The notes below the pieces were generated by a model. That model saw only the letters and a list, made by a program, of their open reading frames with translations, searched no databases and was not told the DNA's origin. The translations under genes and the position numbers were made by a program. A DNA stretch of 64,000 nucleotides from Halobacillus amylolyticus (lineage in GTDB: Bacteria > Bacillota > Bacilli > Bacillales > Halobacillaceae), in the NCBI RefSeq assembly GCF_022921115.1, contig NZ_CP095075.1, forward strand, positions 1,240,001 through 1,304,000, given 5' to 3'. How positions within the stretch are numbered: the first letter of the stretch is position 1; each line of letters opens with the position of its first letter. This document shows positions 8,883 to 16,631 of this stretch, piece after piece.

Positions 8883-9116
8883 TTATCCACCACTAACTGG
8901 AGGAATAAATGCGATCACATCACCCTCCCCTATCTTCTGCTGATTATCTGCATACTCTTCGTTTACTGCAGTCATTGCTTCATTAAGTCGATCCAACTGA
9001 AACTGCTTCCCTATATATTCTTTTACTTCGCTAACTGTTTTTCCAGTCACGTCTAACTCCAAACTTTCTTGTCCGACTTTCTCTTGTAATCCGGCAAAAA
9101 ATAGAATACGATTCAT
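8883..9116 (-). CDS. moaD: Molybdopterin synthase sulfur carrier subunit
   Basis: MoaD is the small ubiquitin-fold protein whose C-terminal Gly-Gly carries the thiocarboxylate sulfur used to build molybdopterin. The protein has 77 residues and ends in IPPVSGG, the diagnostic tail. The start MNRILFFAGLQE is chosen because its ATG overlaps the moaE stop (ATGA) and follows GGAGG; a longer open frame to 9215 only reads moaE out of frame. Last gene of the mobB-moaE-moaD operon. Confidence 0.93.
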   Translation of the reverse strand: MNRILFFAGLQEKVGQESLELDVTGKTVSEVKEYIGKQFQLDRLNEAMTAVNEEYADNQQKIGEGDVIAFIPPVSGG

Positions 9117-9580
9117 TTCATATCCTCCTTCTTTGGTGAGCCTTCTGGGTATGCTTTCTGTTCCTTCTGATCGCCGATCCATGCTTCCCCATCCTCCCAG
9201 TTTTCCTTTTTCCAAATGGGTACGATCTCTTTAATTCGCTCTATGGCATAACGACTCGCATCATAAGAATCAGCTCGATGCGGGGTGGAAACAGCAATGA
9301 CTACAGCGATGTCTTCTATTTCTAAACGACCGATCCGGTGTGCGATGGCTGTTTTAGTATCCGGCCAGCGTTCCTCTATTTCCTGACCAAGCTGTTCAAG
9401 CTTTTTCTCAGCCATTGGGCGATAAGCTTGATACTCTAAATGAAGTGTTCGTTTTCCATATGTAAATTCCCTTACAGTACCTATGAATGTGTTAATCGCG
9501 CCAGCCTCACGCCTTGAGACGAGTTTAACAACTTCTTCGATAGAAATCGGGTGATCTGTAATCCAAAATTGCTTACTCAT
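9113..9580 (-). CDS. moaE: Molybdopterin synthase catalytic subunit
   Basis: MoaE takes sulfur from MoaD and inserts it into precursor Z to make molybdopterin. It has 155 residues. Typical segments are GAINTFIGTVREFT (about 28-41), LEYQAYRPMAEKKL, IAHRIGRLEIEDIAVVIAVSTPHRADSYDA in pieces, and the lysine-rich catalytic PIWKKENWEDGEAWIG near residue 122. It overlaps mobB by 8 bp and moaD by 4 bp, so the three are translationally coupled. Confidence 0.95.
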   Translation of the reverse strand: MSKQFWITDHPISIEEVVKLVSRREAGAINTFIGTVREFTYGKRTLHLEYQAYRPMAEKKLEQLGQEIEERWPDTKTAIAHRIGRLEIEDIAVVIAVSTPHRADSYDASRYAIERIKEIVPIWKKENWEDGEAWIGDQKEQKAYPEGSPKKEDMK

Positions 9581-10097
9581 CGGCCTCTCTCCCCTTCATG
9601 ATGCTATATATGTTTTTAATCGAATGCTTCCTTTCGTTCATCGTAAAAACGGGTACGTCAACATGTTTCACCCATTCCAAGTTCCACGTTAACACAAACG
9701 CAACTTGCTCTAAATCCAATAATTGCACATCTGATTCCTCTTTTAAAATAACTGCTTTCTTATAGGCTTCCTTTTTAAAACCTTCTATGACAATTAGATC
9801 TGGTTCAAATGATTGATAAAGTTCAACTAATCGCTGCAATGGGGGACTTTGTTTATGATTGTATTCTAACTGAAAGGTATCTGCACTATCTACACCTGTT
9901 AAAAACGATCCGGCCTTTTGTAAACGGTAGCTATCAGTCTGGTCATGCATCGGTTCAAGAGGCTGCTTATGACCATGGTGTTTGATCGTTGCGACTTGAT
10001 CACCAATCGATGAGCCATATTCAATTAGATCACATAACACAGTCGTTTTCCCGCTATTTTTATAGCCCACAATTTGAAAAATGGGTGCTTGCATCAT
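9573..10097 (-). CDS. mobB: Molybdopterin-guanine dinucleotide biosynthesis adapter MobB
   Basis: MobB is a GTP-binding P-loop protein that helps MobA attach GMP to molybdopterin. It has 174 residues, with the Walker A motif GYKNSGKTTVL at about residue 11, ATIKHHGH after it and LIVIEGFKKEAYKK near residue 105, all usual for MobB. First gene of a short operon with moaE and moaD; moaA, moaB, moeA and mobA are not in the window. A terminator at 10129-10158 isolates it from the gene upstream, so it needs its own promoter. Confidence 0.93.
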   Translation of the reverse strand: MMQAPIFQIVGYKNSGKTTVLCDLIEYGSSIGDQVATIKHHGHKQPLEPMHDQTDSYRLQKAGSFLTGVDSADTFQLEYNHKQSPPLQRLVELYQSFEPDLIVIEGFKKEAYKKAVILKEESDVQLLDLEQVAFVLTWNLEWVKHVDVPVFTMNERKHSIKNIYSIMKGREADE

Positions 10098-10128
10098 GAT
10101 CCTATCATCCTTTACTAAAGGAATTATG

Positions 10129-10158
10129 AAAAAACCCCCGCCATCTTATGGGCAGGGG
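10129..10158 (-). terminator. Terminator before mobB (minus strand)
   Basis: CCCCTGCC and GGCGGGGG pair with one bulge (10135-10158) and are followed on the minus strand by T6 (10134-10129). It would end transcription from yitW through repeat R1 copy 1. Confidence 0.75.
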
Positions 10159-10176
10159 AACTCCATGTTGTTTAGG

Positions 10177-10375
10177 AAATTATAAAATATTTCCCCATGG
10201 ATAAGCTTACATGAAGTTAGTCACATCCAGCTCCAGCGCGCAAGACTAGTCAATCGCCGCCGTGGGCCCACGTGGGGTAGTTCGGCGTTGGCACAGGACG
10301 TGCCCCGTTAACCGAACTTCCTTTAGTCGAACTTCCTCTGTCGTGTCTATCAGGGCGCTTGCGCTTTTGCTCTTA
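10177..10375 (-). repeat. Interspersed ~200-bp repeat R1, copy 1
   Basis: Reads on the minus strand from AGAGCAAAAGCGCAAGCGC to an AT-rich end near TATAAATTT-type sequence. It matches copy 2 (14331-14555, plus strand) along its full length, with conserved blocks GACACGACAGAGGAAGTTC, GGCACGTCCTGTGCCAAC and TAACTTCATGTAAGCTT. It starts one or two bases after the stop of yitW. No open frame is conserved between the copies. Confidence 0.85.
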
Positions 10376-10376
10376 A

Positions 10377-10706
10377 TCAATCCGGTATGCCGAGAGCAAT
10401 TTTAGCATAGCGGCTCATCCGGTCTTTCGTCCATGGTGGATTCCAAACAATATTGACAGTGATTTCATTTACTTCTGGAAGATCAGCAACTACGCGTTTA
10501 ACATCTTGTTCAATATGGCCTGCTAATGGGCAACCCATTGCCGTTAATGTCATTGTTACTGTTGTATTACCGTTATCATCCATATCGGCTCCGTAGACGA
10601 GGCCAAGATTAACGATATCGATACCCAGTTCAGGGTCAATAACATTTTCTAGGGCACCCATGATATTTTCTTCAAGTGCAGTATCCACAAATATTTCCTC
10701 CTTCAC
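10377..10706 (-). CDS. yitW: YitW-like iron-sulfur assembly factor (MIP18/DUF59 family)
   Basis: DUF59 proteins (SufT/PaaD-like) help to mature iron-sulfur proteins. The 109-residue protein shows NVIDPELGIDIVNLGLVYG (about 20-39) and the conserved cysteine in TLTAMGCPLAGHIEQDV (about 66), followed by VNIVWNPPWTKDRMS. It lies beside yitV and yitU as in B. subtilis. Repeat R1 copy 1 begins immediately after its stop codon. Confidence 0.88.
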   Translation of the reverse strand: MKEEIFVDTALEENIMGALENVIDPELGIDIVNLGLVYGADMDDNGNTTVTMTLTAMGCPLAGHIEQDVKRVVADLPEVNEITVNIVWNPPWTKDRMSRYAKIALGIPD

Positions 10707-10765
10707 ACTTTAGTACAACTCTATTATAAACAAATTTCTTCCGATATTAAACCTCTAAGCCTTGG

Positions 10766-11533
10766 CTAAAGGACAATTTCAATCCAATTCACCATTTCTT
10801 TAATGGCAAAACGACTCACCTTATGGTCCCTGCCTACTTCACGAAGGAAGCGAATGTTCTCTGGATTTTTATAATATTCAATTGCCTGATTGTAAAAATC
10901 ATAGGAATGATCGAATGGAACGACGGGATCTGCATCACCATGCCAGAAGAATAACGGCCGTTCCTGCAGCTTATCCATTTGCATCGATAAATCGCCAGCT
11001 TCTAGTGAGTCGTATAAGCGGTTTAGCTCTTCTTTACTAATAGGAAGCTCGATGCCCGTCATCTCAACATCTTTAATTAATTTTTTGGCAAAATCAACAG
11101 GCTTCGGTGATCCCATCATAACAGCAGCGGTTTGAATCCAAGGATACATTGTTAACGCTGCACTCGTTGTGACACCGCCCATCGACGTCCCACCAACTCC
11201 AAAACGTCGGTCTTTGACTAGATTGCGACGGTCAAGGTCCTCTTTTATATCCTTGAGATCTTTTAAATTTTGATTCACTATATCCCAAAATTTAAAGTTT
11301 AATTCTCTCTTAGTAAGTTGTGCTTCTTCTCTATCTCCATGATACAAACTGTCAGGTAAAATGACACGGTATCCTTTTTCAGCAAGCAAATAAGCTTGCG
11401 GCAAGTTGTGTTCTTTGGCTGAAGTAAATCCGTGAAAATATGTAAACACAGGAAGCGCTTTGTCCTTTTTCTCATCTTCTACAATAACTAGTACAGGGAT
11501 GTCATTAAACTTCTCTCGATAGATGCCAATCAT
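10766..11533 (-). CDS. yitV: YitV-like alpha/beta hydrolase (esterase)
   Basis: A 255-residue cytoplasmic alpha/beta hydrolase without signal peptide. The oxyanion region FTYFHGFTSAKEHN, nucleophile elbow GVGGTSMGGVTTSAA (Ser about 117), Asp in FWHGDADPVVPFDHS and His in GRDHKVSRFAI give a full triad. Substrate unknown; the fold is that of dienelactone hydrolase or carboxylesterase. It is on the strand of yitW (60 bp apart) and divergent from yitU. Confidence 0.87.
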   Translation of the reverse strand: MIGIYREKFNDIPVLVIVEDEKKDKALPVFTYFHGFTSAKEHNLPQAYLLAEKGYRVILPDSLYHGDREEAQLTKRELNFKFWDIVNQNLKDLKDIKEDLDRRNLVKDRRFGVGGTSMGGVTTSAALTMYPWIQTAAVMMGSPKPVDFAKKLIKDVEMTGIELPISKEELNRLYDSLEAGDLSMQMDKLQERPLFFWHGDADPVVPFDHSYDFYNQAIEYYKNPENIRFLREVGRDHKVSRFAIKEMVNWIEIVL

Positions 11534-11718
11534 ATACTCGAATCCTTTCTACTATCCAAGCTTTACTTTCGTTTAACATGTCTCTAACATTTGTTGTGTA
11601 GTATAATCGTAACACTGCTTCTATTAATTTGGAAAGTATTAGGTTTTCATGGTAGTATTTCTTTACATAAAGCCTTTATACCCGCTAAACTTAATGATAT
11701 ATAAATGAGGTGAAGGAT

Positions 11719-12543
11719 ATGAAAAAACAACATTTAATTGCACTTGACTTAGACGGAACATTACTAACAGATGGGAAAACAATCAGTCCTGAAACGAAGG
11801 CAATGGTGTTAACCGCGATTGAACACGGGCATATTGTGTCCATTGCCACTGGCCGCCCGCACCGGGCCAGCATTGATTTTTATAATGAACTCGGGTTAGA
11901 CACCCCGATGGTAAACTTTAACGGGGCATTAATCCACCACCCCAAGGATGAACGCTGGGATGCCTTGCATTCTCCGTTATCCATCCGCATCGCCCGTAAA
12001 ATTATTCATACTTGCCAGGAACTTGGTGTGAAAAATATTTTAGCCGAAGTAATGGATGACATTTATTTGGACCGCCATGATGAAGAGATCATGGAAATTT
12101 TCCATACGACAGATAATAACCCAGTAACAATCGGTGGTCTGAGGCAGAACTTAACAGAAGACCCAACTTCCCTGCTTATCCACCCTGAAGAAGGTCAAAT
12201 TCAGGCACTACGTGAAGAATTGGATACACATGCCTCACTGATTGAACATAGAAAATGGGGTGCACCATGGCACGTGATTGAGATTGTCCGAGCTGGCATG
12301 AATAAGGCGGTTGGTTTAGAAAAAATTGCTCACTATTATCATATCCCGAAAGAACGGATTATTGCATTTGGTGATGAGGATAATGATTTCGAAATGATTG
12401 AATATGCCGGGGTCGGTGTAGCGATGGGCAATGCGATTGATGAACTTAAGGATAGAGCTAATTATGTAGCCGACACAAATGAGAACAATGGGATTGCTGG
12501 ATTTTTAGCTGAATACCTCCAACTGAATACGAAGGCCATCTGA
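11719..12543 (+). CDS. yitU: Cof-type HAD phosphatase, YitU-like
   Basis: HAD-superfamily type IIB phosphatases hydrolyse small phosphate esters; YitU of B. subtilis acts on a riboflavin-pathway phosphate (known for the family, not seen here). It has 274 residues. Motif I ALDLDGTLLTDG, motif II SIATGRP, the conserved lysine in RAGMNKAVGL and motif IV AFGDEDNDFEMIEYAGVGVAMGNA in pieces are present. The ATG at 11719 follows GAGGTGAAGG; the upstream GTG at 11710 lies in the ribosome site and is unlikely. Confidence 0.9.
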   Translation: MKKQHLIALDLDGTLLTDGKTISPETKAMVLTAIEHGHIVSIATGRPHRASIDFYNELGLDTPMVNFNGALIHHPKDERWDALHSPLSIRIARKIIHTCQELGVKNILAEVMDDIYLDRHDEEIMEIFHTTDNNPVTIGGLRQNLTEDPTSLLIHPEEGQIQALREELDTHASLIEHRKWGAPWHVIEIVRAGMNKAVGLEKIAHYYHIPKERIIAFGDEDNDFEMIEYAGVGVAMGNAIDELKDRANYVADTNENNGIAGFLAEYLQLNTKAI

Positions 12544-12641
12544 GTTAATTTTTACCGTGAGTAATCAGAGGTAAGTCAGCCATACTAAGCTTGGACGCGA
12601 AAGAAGCGTTCAGGCTTTTTTTAGTGACAGGAGGGCTTGTC

Positions 12642-12782
12642 ATGGATAAGAAAAAGCAAAAGGATGAAAAACGCTGGGTAGAGGTTAAACCATTTGAAGA
12701 AAGTCAAATGGAGCCAAAGAGGCTGACTGATGCTAAGCGCAAAGAGATCGAAGCTGATCAGCATACTGTAGGAGGGTTTTAA
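12642..12782 (+). CDS. Small hydrophilic protein, unknown function
   Basis: A 46-residue, highly charged protein (Lys/Glu rich) with no hydrophobic segment. An ATG 7 bases after CAGGAGGG is a much better start than the upstream in-frame one at 12591. It is followed by the next gene after one base, so the two are almost certainly co-translated. Not recognised. Confidence 0.6.
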   Translation: MDKKKQKDEKRWVEVKPFEESQMEPKRLTDAKRKEIEADQHTVGGF

Positions 12783-12783
12783 A

Positions 12784-12993
12784 ATGGAAAATTCCCTATT
12801 TAATAATGCAAAAAAAGCTGTGAGCCGCTTCACACAGAAAAACCGTGAAGGTGCGCATGCTACGAACCAACAAGATATGCAAGCAGCCAAGCAAGCGATT
12901 CAATCTGCATATAGCCAGTGTTCTCAAGAAGAGAAGCAACAGCTACAGCAGTTAGAACAGCAGCTTGATGCTGAACATCAAAACATGCGTTAA
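12784..12993 (+). CDS. Small Gln-rich helical protein (DUF3813-like)
   Basis: A 69-residue protein, predicted to be almost wholly helical, with Gln/Ala/Glu-rich heptad-like pattern (QAAKQAIQSAYSQCSQEEKQ) and a basic first third. It resembles the small DUF3813 proteins coded near yitU in Bacillaceae; the assignment is from memory of the pattern. Its ribosome site (AGGAGGG) lies within the end of the preceding small gene. A strong terminator follows. Confidence 0.6.
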   Translation: MENSLFNNAKKAVSRFTQKNREGAHATNQQDMQAAKQAIQSAYSQCSQEEKQQLQQLEQQLDAEHQNMR

Positions 12994-13004
12994 TTTAAGC
13001 CATT

Positions 13005-13038
13005 AGGATCAGACCATTTTTTGGTCTGATCCTTTTTA
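13005..13038 (+). terminator. Terminator after the small-protein pair
   Basis: A perfect 12-bp stem (13005-13016 with 13022-13033), T5 loop, T-rich tail. Confidence 0.9.
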
Positions 13039-13107
13039 TCGTTCACTGTGTAGATACTAAGTTCTGTGAACTCCTTGCTATTCCCCAGGAAATAACAAAT
13101 TAAAAAA

Positions 13108-13935
13108 TTAATACGCTTCTTGCTTTCTTAGTTCCCGAAGTAAGTCTTCTAAAACTTTGCGCAATTGACCATTGTTTCCTTCGAGCATTCTAAAGTAAAG
13201 AGCACGTAATAGGTGTTTACAGTTATTAATGATAATATCTTCGTTCGGATTATCCCAGCTTTCACGTTCATAAAGCAGTGTTTCGATCCAGTCTTGCTGT
13301 TCATCAGGTTCAATCTTTTTGAACATAGTTAAAATGGCTGTAACCATTCTCTCTTCTTCATCGAACAAATAAGGCTGATCAATTAAAAATTGCTTACGAA
13401 TAATCGGAAGCATTTGTTTTACTTCCTCTGATGTTATCTCATCACAAGCGGCCACACTATCTAATGCATCGGCAGCATGGGCCATTGCGTGGGCCCAGCC
13501 TTTCCCCTGGACATAGCCTCTATGGTCTGATTCTTGCTGCATGTATTTTTTTAAATTATCCCAAACCCTGTGAATCTCTTCTTCCTTAAGAAACGCTTTT
13601 TCCTGGTGTTTCTTCATGATGGGCGGGATTAACAGGACAGAGAAGCTTCTTTTAAAAACTGCATCCTCTTCCTTCTTAGACATACCAATTCGGTAAAATA
13701 AATAATTTTTATTTAAAACGGATTGAAGAATGTTCCTCAACTGTTCATTATTATAATGGCCTCGTTCAATAAAGGCTGTAAAGATCGTATGAATTAAATC
13801 ATCACGAAGAACAGGATGAACAGAGCCAATCCTTTGAAGCATCAATGTTGTTAGTTCTTGCAGGCTTTTACCTTCAGGCAATACAAAATCATTTGCCTTT
13901 ATCGGTTGCAGCACATCGATCAATTTGGTCTCCAT
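13108..13935 (-). CDS. DUF2785 family protein
   Basis: A 275-residue soluble, mostly helical protein of unknown function. The family signature ESDHRGYVQGKGWAHAMAHA lies around residues 135-155, followed by ADALDSVAACDEIT. The ATG at 13935 is preceded by AGGGAGGGG; the longer open frame to 13995 adds a hydrophobic stretch that has no ribosome site. It stands alone, convergent with the small-protein genes and divergent from the Nfu_N gene. Confidence 0.8.
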   Translation of the reverse strand: METKLIDVLQPIKANDFVLPEGKSLQELTTLMLQRIGSVHPVLRDDLIHTIFTAFIERGHYNNEQLRNILQSVLNKNYLFYRIGMSKKEEDAVFKRSFSVLLIPPIMKKHQEKAFLKEEEIHRVWDNLKKYMQQESDHRGYVQGKGWAHAMAHAADALDSVAACDEITSEEVKQMLPIIRKQFLIDQPYLFDEEERMVTAILTMFKKIEPDEQQDWIETLLYERESWDNPNEDIIINNCKHLLRALYFRMLEGNNGQLRKVLEDLLRELRKQEAY

Positions 13936-14066
13936 TAAACCCCTCCCTAAAAGTGTATTCATTGTACCATACAGCATTATAAATAACGCAAACATTATGC
14001 TGTGAGTTTAGTCTATGATCATTTTCTGCTAAAATAGATGAGACAAGTAGTAGAGGAGGAACTTTG

Positions 14067-14330
14067 ATGGCTATTAAAATTGAAGAAACACCAAATCCGA
14101 ATGCACGTAAGTTTACCACAGACTCATTAATCTTCAGAGGGGATGGCAGCGTGTCTGTTATGCCTGGTCAAACGAGCGAACACGCTATTATGAATGAATT
14201 GATGGCACTTGATGGTGTAGATAATGTATTCGGCTTTCAAAATTTCATTACAATAAACAAATTACCAAATGCAGACTGGGAGGCACTTGCTCCTAAAGTA
14301 GAAGGCTTGCTTTCAGAAAACGGATATTAA
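14067..14330 (+). CDS. Nfu N-terminal-domain protein
   Basis: An 87-residue protein consisting of the Nfu/NifU scaffold N-terminal domain alone (IEETPNPNARKFTTDS, DGVDNVFGFQNFITINK). The cysteine-bearing NifU C-terminal domain that binds the Fe-S cluster is absent, so this is not a complete scaffold. In Nfu proteins the domain aids cluster transfer; here a partner role is inference, supported by the nearby DUF59 gene yitW. The ATG at 14067 follows AGGAGGA. Repeat R1 copy 2 starts at its stop codon. Confidence 0.85.
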   Translation: MAIKIEETPNPNARKFTTDSLIFRGDGSVSVMPGQTSEHAIMNELMALDGVDNVFGFQNFITINKLPNADWEALAPKVEGLLSENGY

Positions 14331-14555
14331 AAGAACAAAAGCGCAAGCCCCCGGTAGACACGACAGAGGAAGTTCAACAAAAACCTGGTTCAAGGAAGTT
14401 CGGTTAAAAACGGCACGTCCTGTGCCAACACCGAACCCCCCACGTCCTGTGGGGCAACGGAGGCTATTGTCTAGTCTTTCGTGTCTTACGCGCTGGATCT
14501 GGATGTAGCTAACTTCATGTAAGCTTGCCCACAGAGAAATATTTTTATAATTTAC
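14331..14555 (+). repeat. Interspersed ~200-bp repeat R1, copy 2
   Basis: Reads on the plus strand from AGAACAAAAGCGCAAGC, directly after the stop of the Nfu_N gene, to TTTTTATAATTT. It is the same sequence as copy 1 (10177-10375) in the opposite orientation, with small insertions. Both copies therefore have the same orientation relative to the gene they follow. Confidence 0.85.
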
Positions 14556-14565
14556 AGACCACAAC

Positions 14566-14604
14566 AAAAGGCTGAAATGTGAAGAGTCACATTTCAGCCT
14601 TTTT
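14566..14604. terminator. Bidirectional terminator between repeat R1 copy 2 and the BsuPI lipoprotein gene
   Basis: A perfect 17-bp stem (14566-14582 with 14587-14603), loop AGAG, A4 and T5 flanks. Confidence 0.92.
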
Positions 14605-14605
14605 G

Positions 14606-15550
14606 CTACCCGTTTGAACCAAAGTTCTCTAAAGGAACGTAATTCATGTTGACGGGTTGACCATTCTCATCAAGCTGGTAAATAGTCATGACAAGTGCAC
14701 CTTTATCAGGCAGTTTTTCTTTTGGTATGTCAATCTGTATGTCAAATGAGGACCACTCCGGTGCTGCCTTCTCCACTTGAACCCTCTTTTTATCAATAAG
14801 GATATTATGACCATTATCTACACTATAATAAAACGTGCCTTCATTTACACTGGCTTCTCCGGAAATCGAATAGTTCCCCTTCTCACCATCCAGCGTGAAG
14901 TTGCGAAATACCTCTTTGCCAATATCTGTACTCTGTCCTGTATGAGGTGATGTTTTTGTTTTGGGTTTTTGCCCTGATTCAGGACTATTTTTTGCCTCCA
15001 CATCCTCTCCTACTGCAAATGATTTTGTCATTTGAAACGGATAGGATTCGAGAGGCTGATCATTGATGGTAGTGACTAAGAAAGTCATACGAGCCTCATA
15101 TTGTCCATTCTCAAGCCTCTGTTTGACCTGTTCTTTTGCCTCAAGAACTTCTCCCGGTTGTAATTCCTTTGTCGTCAAGGCCTGGGCAAAAGCTTGCCCA
15201 TCTGAATATTTGTACACTGTGTCCCCTGCTTCATTGACGATAGTAATTTCATACAATTGACTGGAATTAAACCCAAGAATAGCAGCTTCATCCGCGTCAT
15301 TTGTCAATGAAAACTGAATATTCACTTGACTCTCTGAAGCCTTTACATTTGCATTAAACGTAAGCTGTTCAATGAAAGAAACGACATTATACTGAGGGTC
15401 AGAGTTACTTTCATTACTTTGTGTCTGTTCATCATTATTCATATCTCCATCTCCACCTGATGTTGGTTCCGATTTTGATTCTGAGCACGCTACTAACAAT
15501 ACAACCATTAGCCCTATCATAATAGGAAAAAATATTTTCAGCATCATCAC
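14606..15550 (-). CDS. Lipoprotein with BsuPI proteinase-inhibitor domain
   Basis: BsuPI is the domain of the B. subtilis intracellular proteinase inhibitor Ipi, which sits at this map position. Here it is part of a 314-residue exported lipoprotein: signal peptide with lipobox LLVAC (Cys about 22), a Ser/Asp/Asn-rich linker (25-55), then the BsuPI domain (about 60-175: QLTFNANVKASESQVNIQFSL, QLYEITIVNEAGDTVYKYSDG), a second linker and a C-terminal beta domain ending in a MTIYQLDENGQPV segment. The Ipi-like activity is inference; surface location would exclude the intracellular protease as target. Three consecutive ATGs leave the start uncertain by two codons. Confidence 0.82.
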   Translation of the reverse strand: MMMLKIFFPIMIGLMVVLLVACSESKSEPTSGGDGDMNNDEQTQSNESNSDPQYNVVSFIEQLTFNANVKASESQVNIQFSLTNDADEAAILGFNSSQLYEITIVNEAGDTVYKYSDGQAFAQALTTKELQPGEVLEAKEQVKQRLENGQYEARMTFLVTTINDQPLESYPFQMTKSFAVGEDVEAKNSPESGQKPKTKTSPHTGQSTDIGKEVFRNFTLDGEKGNYSISGEASVNEGTFYYSVDNGHNILIDKKRVQVEKAAPEWSSFDIQIDIPKEKLPDKGALVMTIYQLDENGQPVNMNYVPLENFGSNG

Positions 15551-15577
15551 TTCCTTTTTGTAGGCTCATCCTCATTA

Positions 15578-16429
15578 TTATTTGTCATCTTTTCTAAAGA
15601 AACCAAATATGCCTGTGGTTTGCACAATATTCGTAAAGGCTTGTGGATCTACCTCTGTAATAATGTGCTGTAAATCATACAATTCATACCTGGTAATTAC
15701 CATTACAAGCATATTCTTATCCTGCTGGGTAAATGCCCCTTTAGCAGGTAATGTAGTGATTCCTCTAACCATTTTTGCATGAATGGCTTTCTCCAAGTCC
15801 GCTGCTTTTGTTGTAATAATCATAGCCGTAAGCTTCTCATGACGGGTATGGACTGCATCAATAACTCGTGTCGTAACATAGAGAGTTAACAAAGTGTATA
15901 ACGCATTTTCTGGCTCATACAAAAATCCGGCTACAGCAATAATCACACTGTTTATAAGTAGGAAGTAAATCCCGATCGGACGGTCTTTCATTCTTGATAA
16001 GATCATCGCAACAATATCCAGGCCACCTGTAGAAGCACCCCATTTAAGTGTGATCCCCACACCAATACCGCCAATGACGCCGCCGAATACCGCATTTAAT
16101 ATAATATCTTCTGACAGCTGCTGCACGGGAATAAGTCCAAGAAAAAGCGTTGTAAATACAACAGAGATGACACTATAAACGGTAAATCCTCTTCCAACTT
16201 TAAACCAGCCTAGTACCGCAACAGGAATATTAAGTATGAATAAAAGCAAACCTGTACTCACACCTGGCACATGTAAAATATCTTGAAAAATACTAGTTAA
16301 TAACTGAGCAACCCCAGTGAATCCACTAGCATACACATTTGCTTCAATTAAAAATAAGTTTAGAGAAGCTGCATTTAATACTGCTCCAAAAATTACAATG
16401 AATATTCGTTTGAATTCAAATGAAAACAT
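15578..16429 (-). CDS. yitT: YitT-family membrane protein (DUF161/DUF2179)
   Basis: A 283-residue protein with about five or six membrane helices in the first 200 residues (GAVLNAASLNLFLIEANVYA, GVIGGIGVGITLKWGASTGG) and a cytoplasmic DUF2179 domain at the C-terminus (KLTAMIITTKAADLEKAIH, RGITTLPAKGAF, VMVITRYELYDLQ). Function is unknown; a transporter is suspected for the family. The ATG at 16429 follows AAAGGAGG, and the longer frame upstream has no such site. It is 28 bp downstream of nothing on its strand but lies head-to-tail before the BsuPI gene, so the two may be co-transcribed. Confidence 0.88.
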   Translation of the reverse strand: MFSFEFKRIFIVIFGAVLNAASLNLFLIEANVYASGFTGVAQLLTSIFQDILHVPGVSTGLLLFILNIPVAVLGWFKVGRGFTVYSVISVVFTTLFLGLIPVQQLSEDIILNAVFGGVIGGIGVGITLKWGASTGGLDIVAMILSRMKDRPIGIYFLLINSVIIAVAGFLYEPENALYTLLTLYVTTRVIDAVHTRHEKLTAMIITTKAADLEKAIHAKMVRGITTLPAKGAFTQQDKNMLVMVITRYELYDLQHIITEVDPQAFTNIVQTTGIFGFFRKDDK

Positions 16430-16631
16430 AGCTACCTCCTTTTTACAACTCTCTTTATATAGCACTATTCTTTTTTTATCACCGGTACCTTGCAAAATCA
16501 AGCCTTTTATTTATGGATTCCCATAAACAGGCCACAATAATCCTTTCTTTTGTGAAGGAAATTGTTTTGACTAACGATCCTCTTAAGCCTAAACTTAATA
16601 TATACAAAATAAAGGAATGTAGGTGAGAATG

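Noticed and set aside
11590..11718. Promoter of yitU
   Set aside because: A TATAAT at about 11602 is present but no acceptable -35 element at 16-18 bases.
14313..14567. Open frame of 84 residues on the minus strand
   Set aside because: It lies in repeat R1 copy 2 and is not kept open in copy 1.
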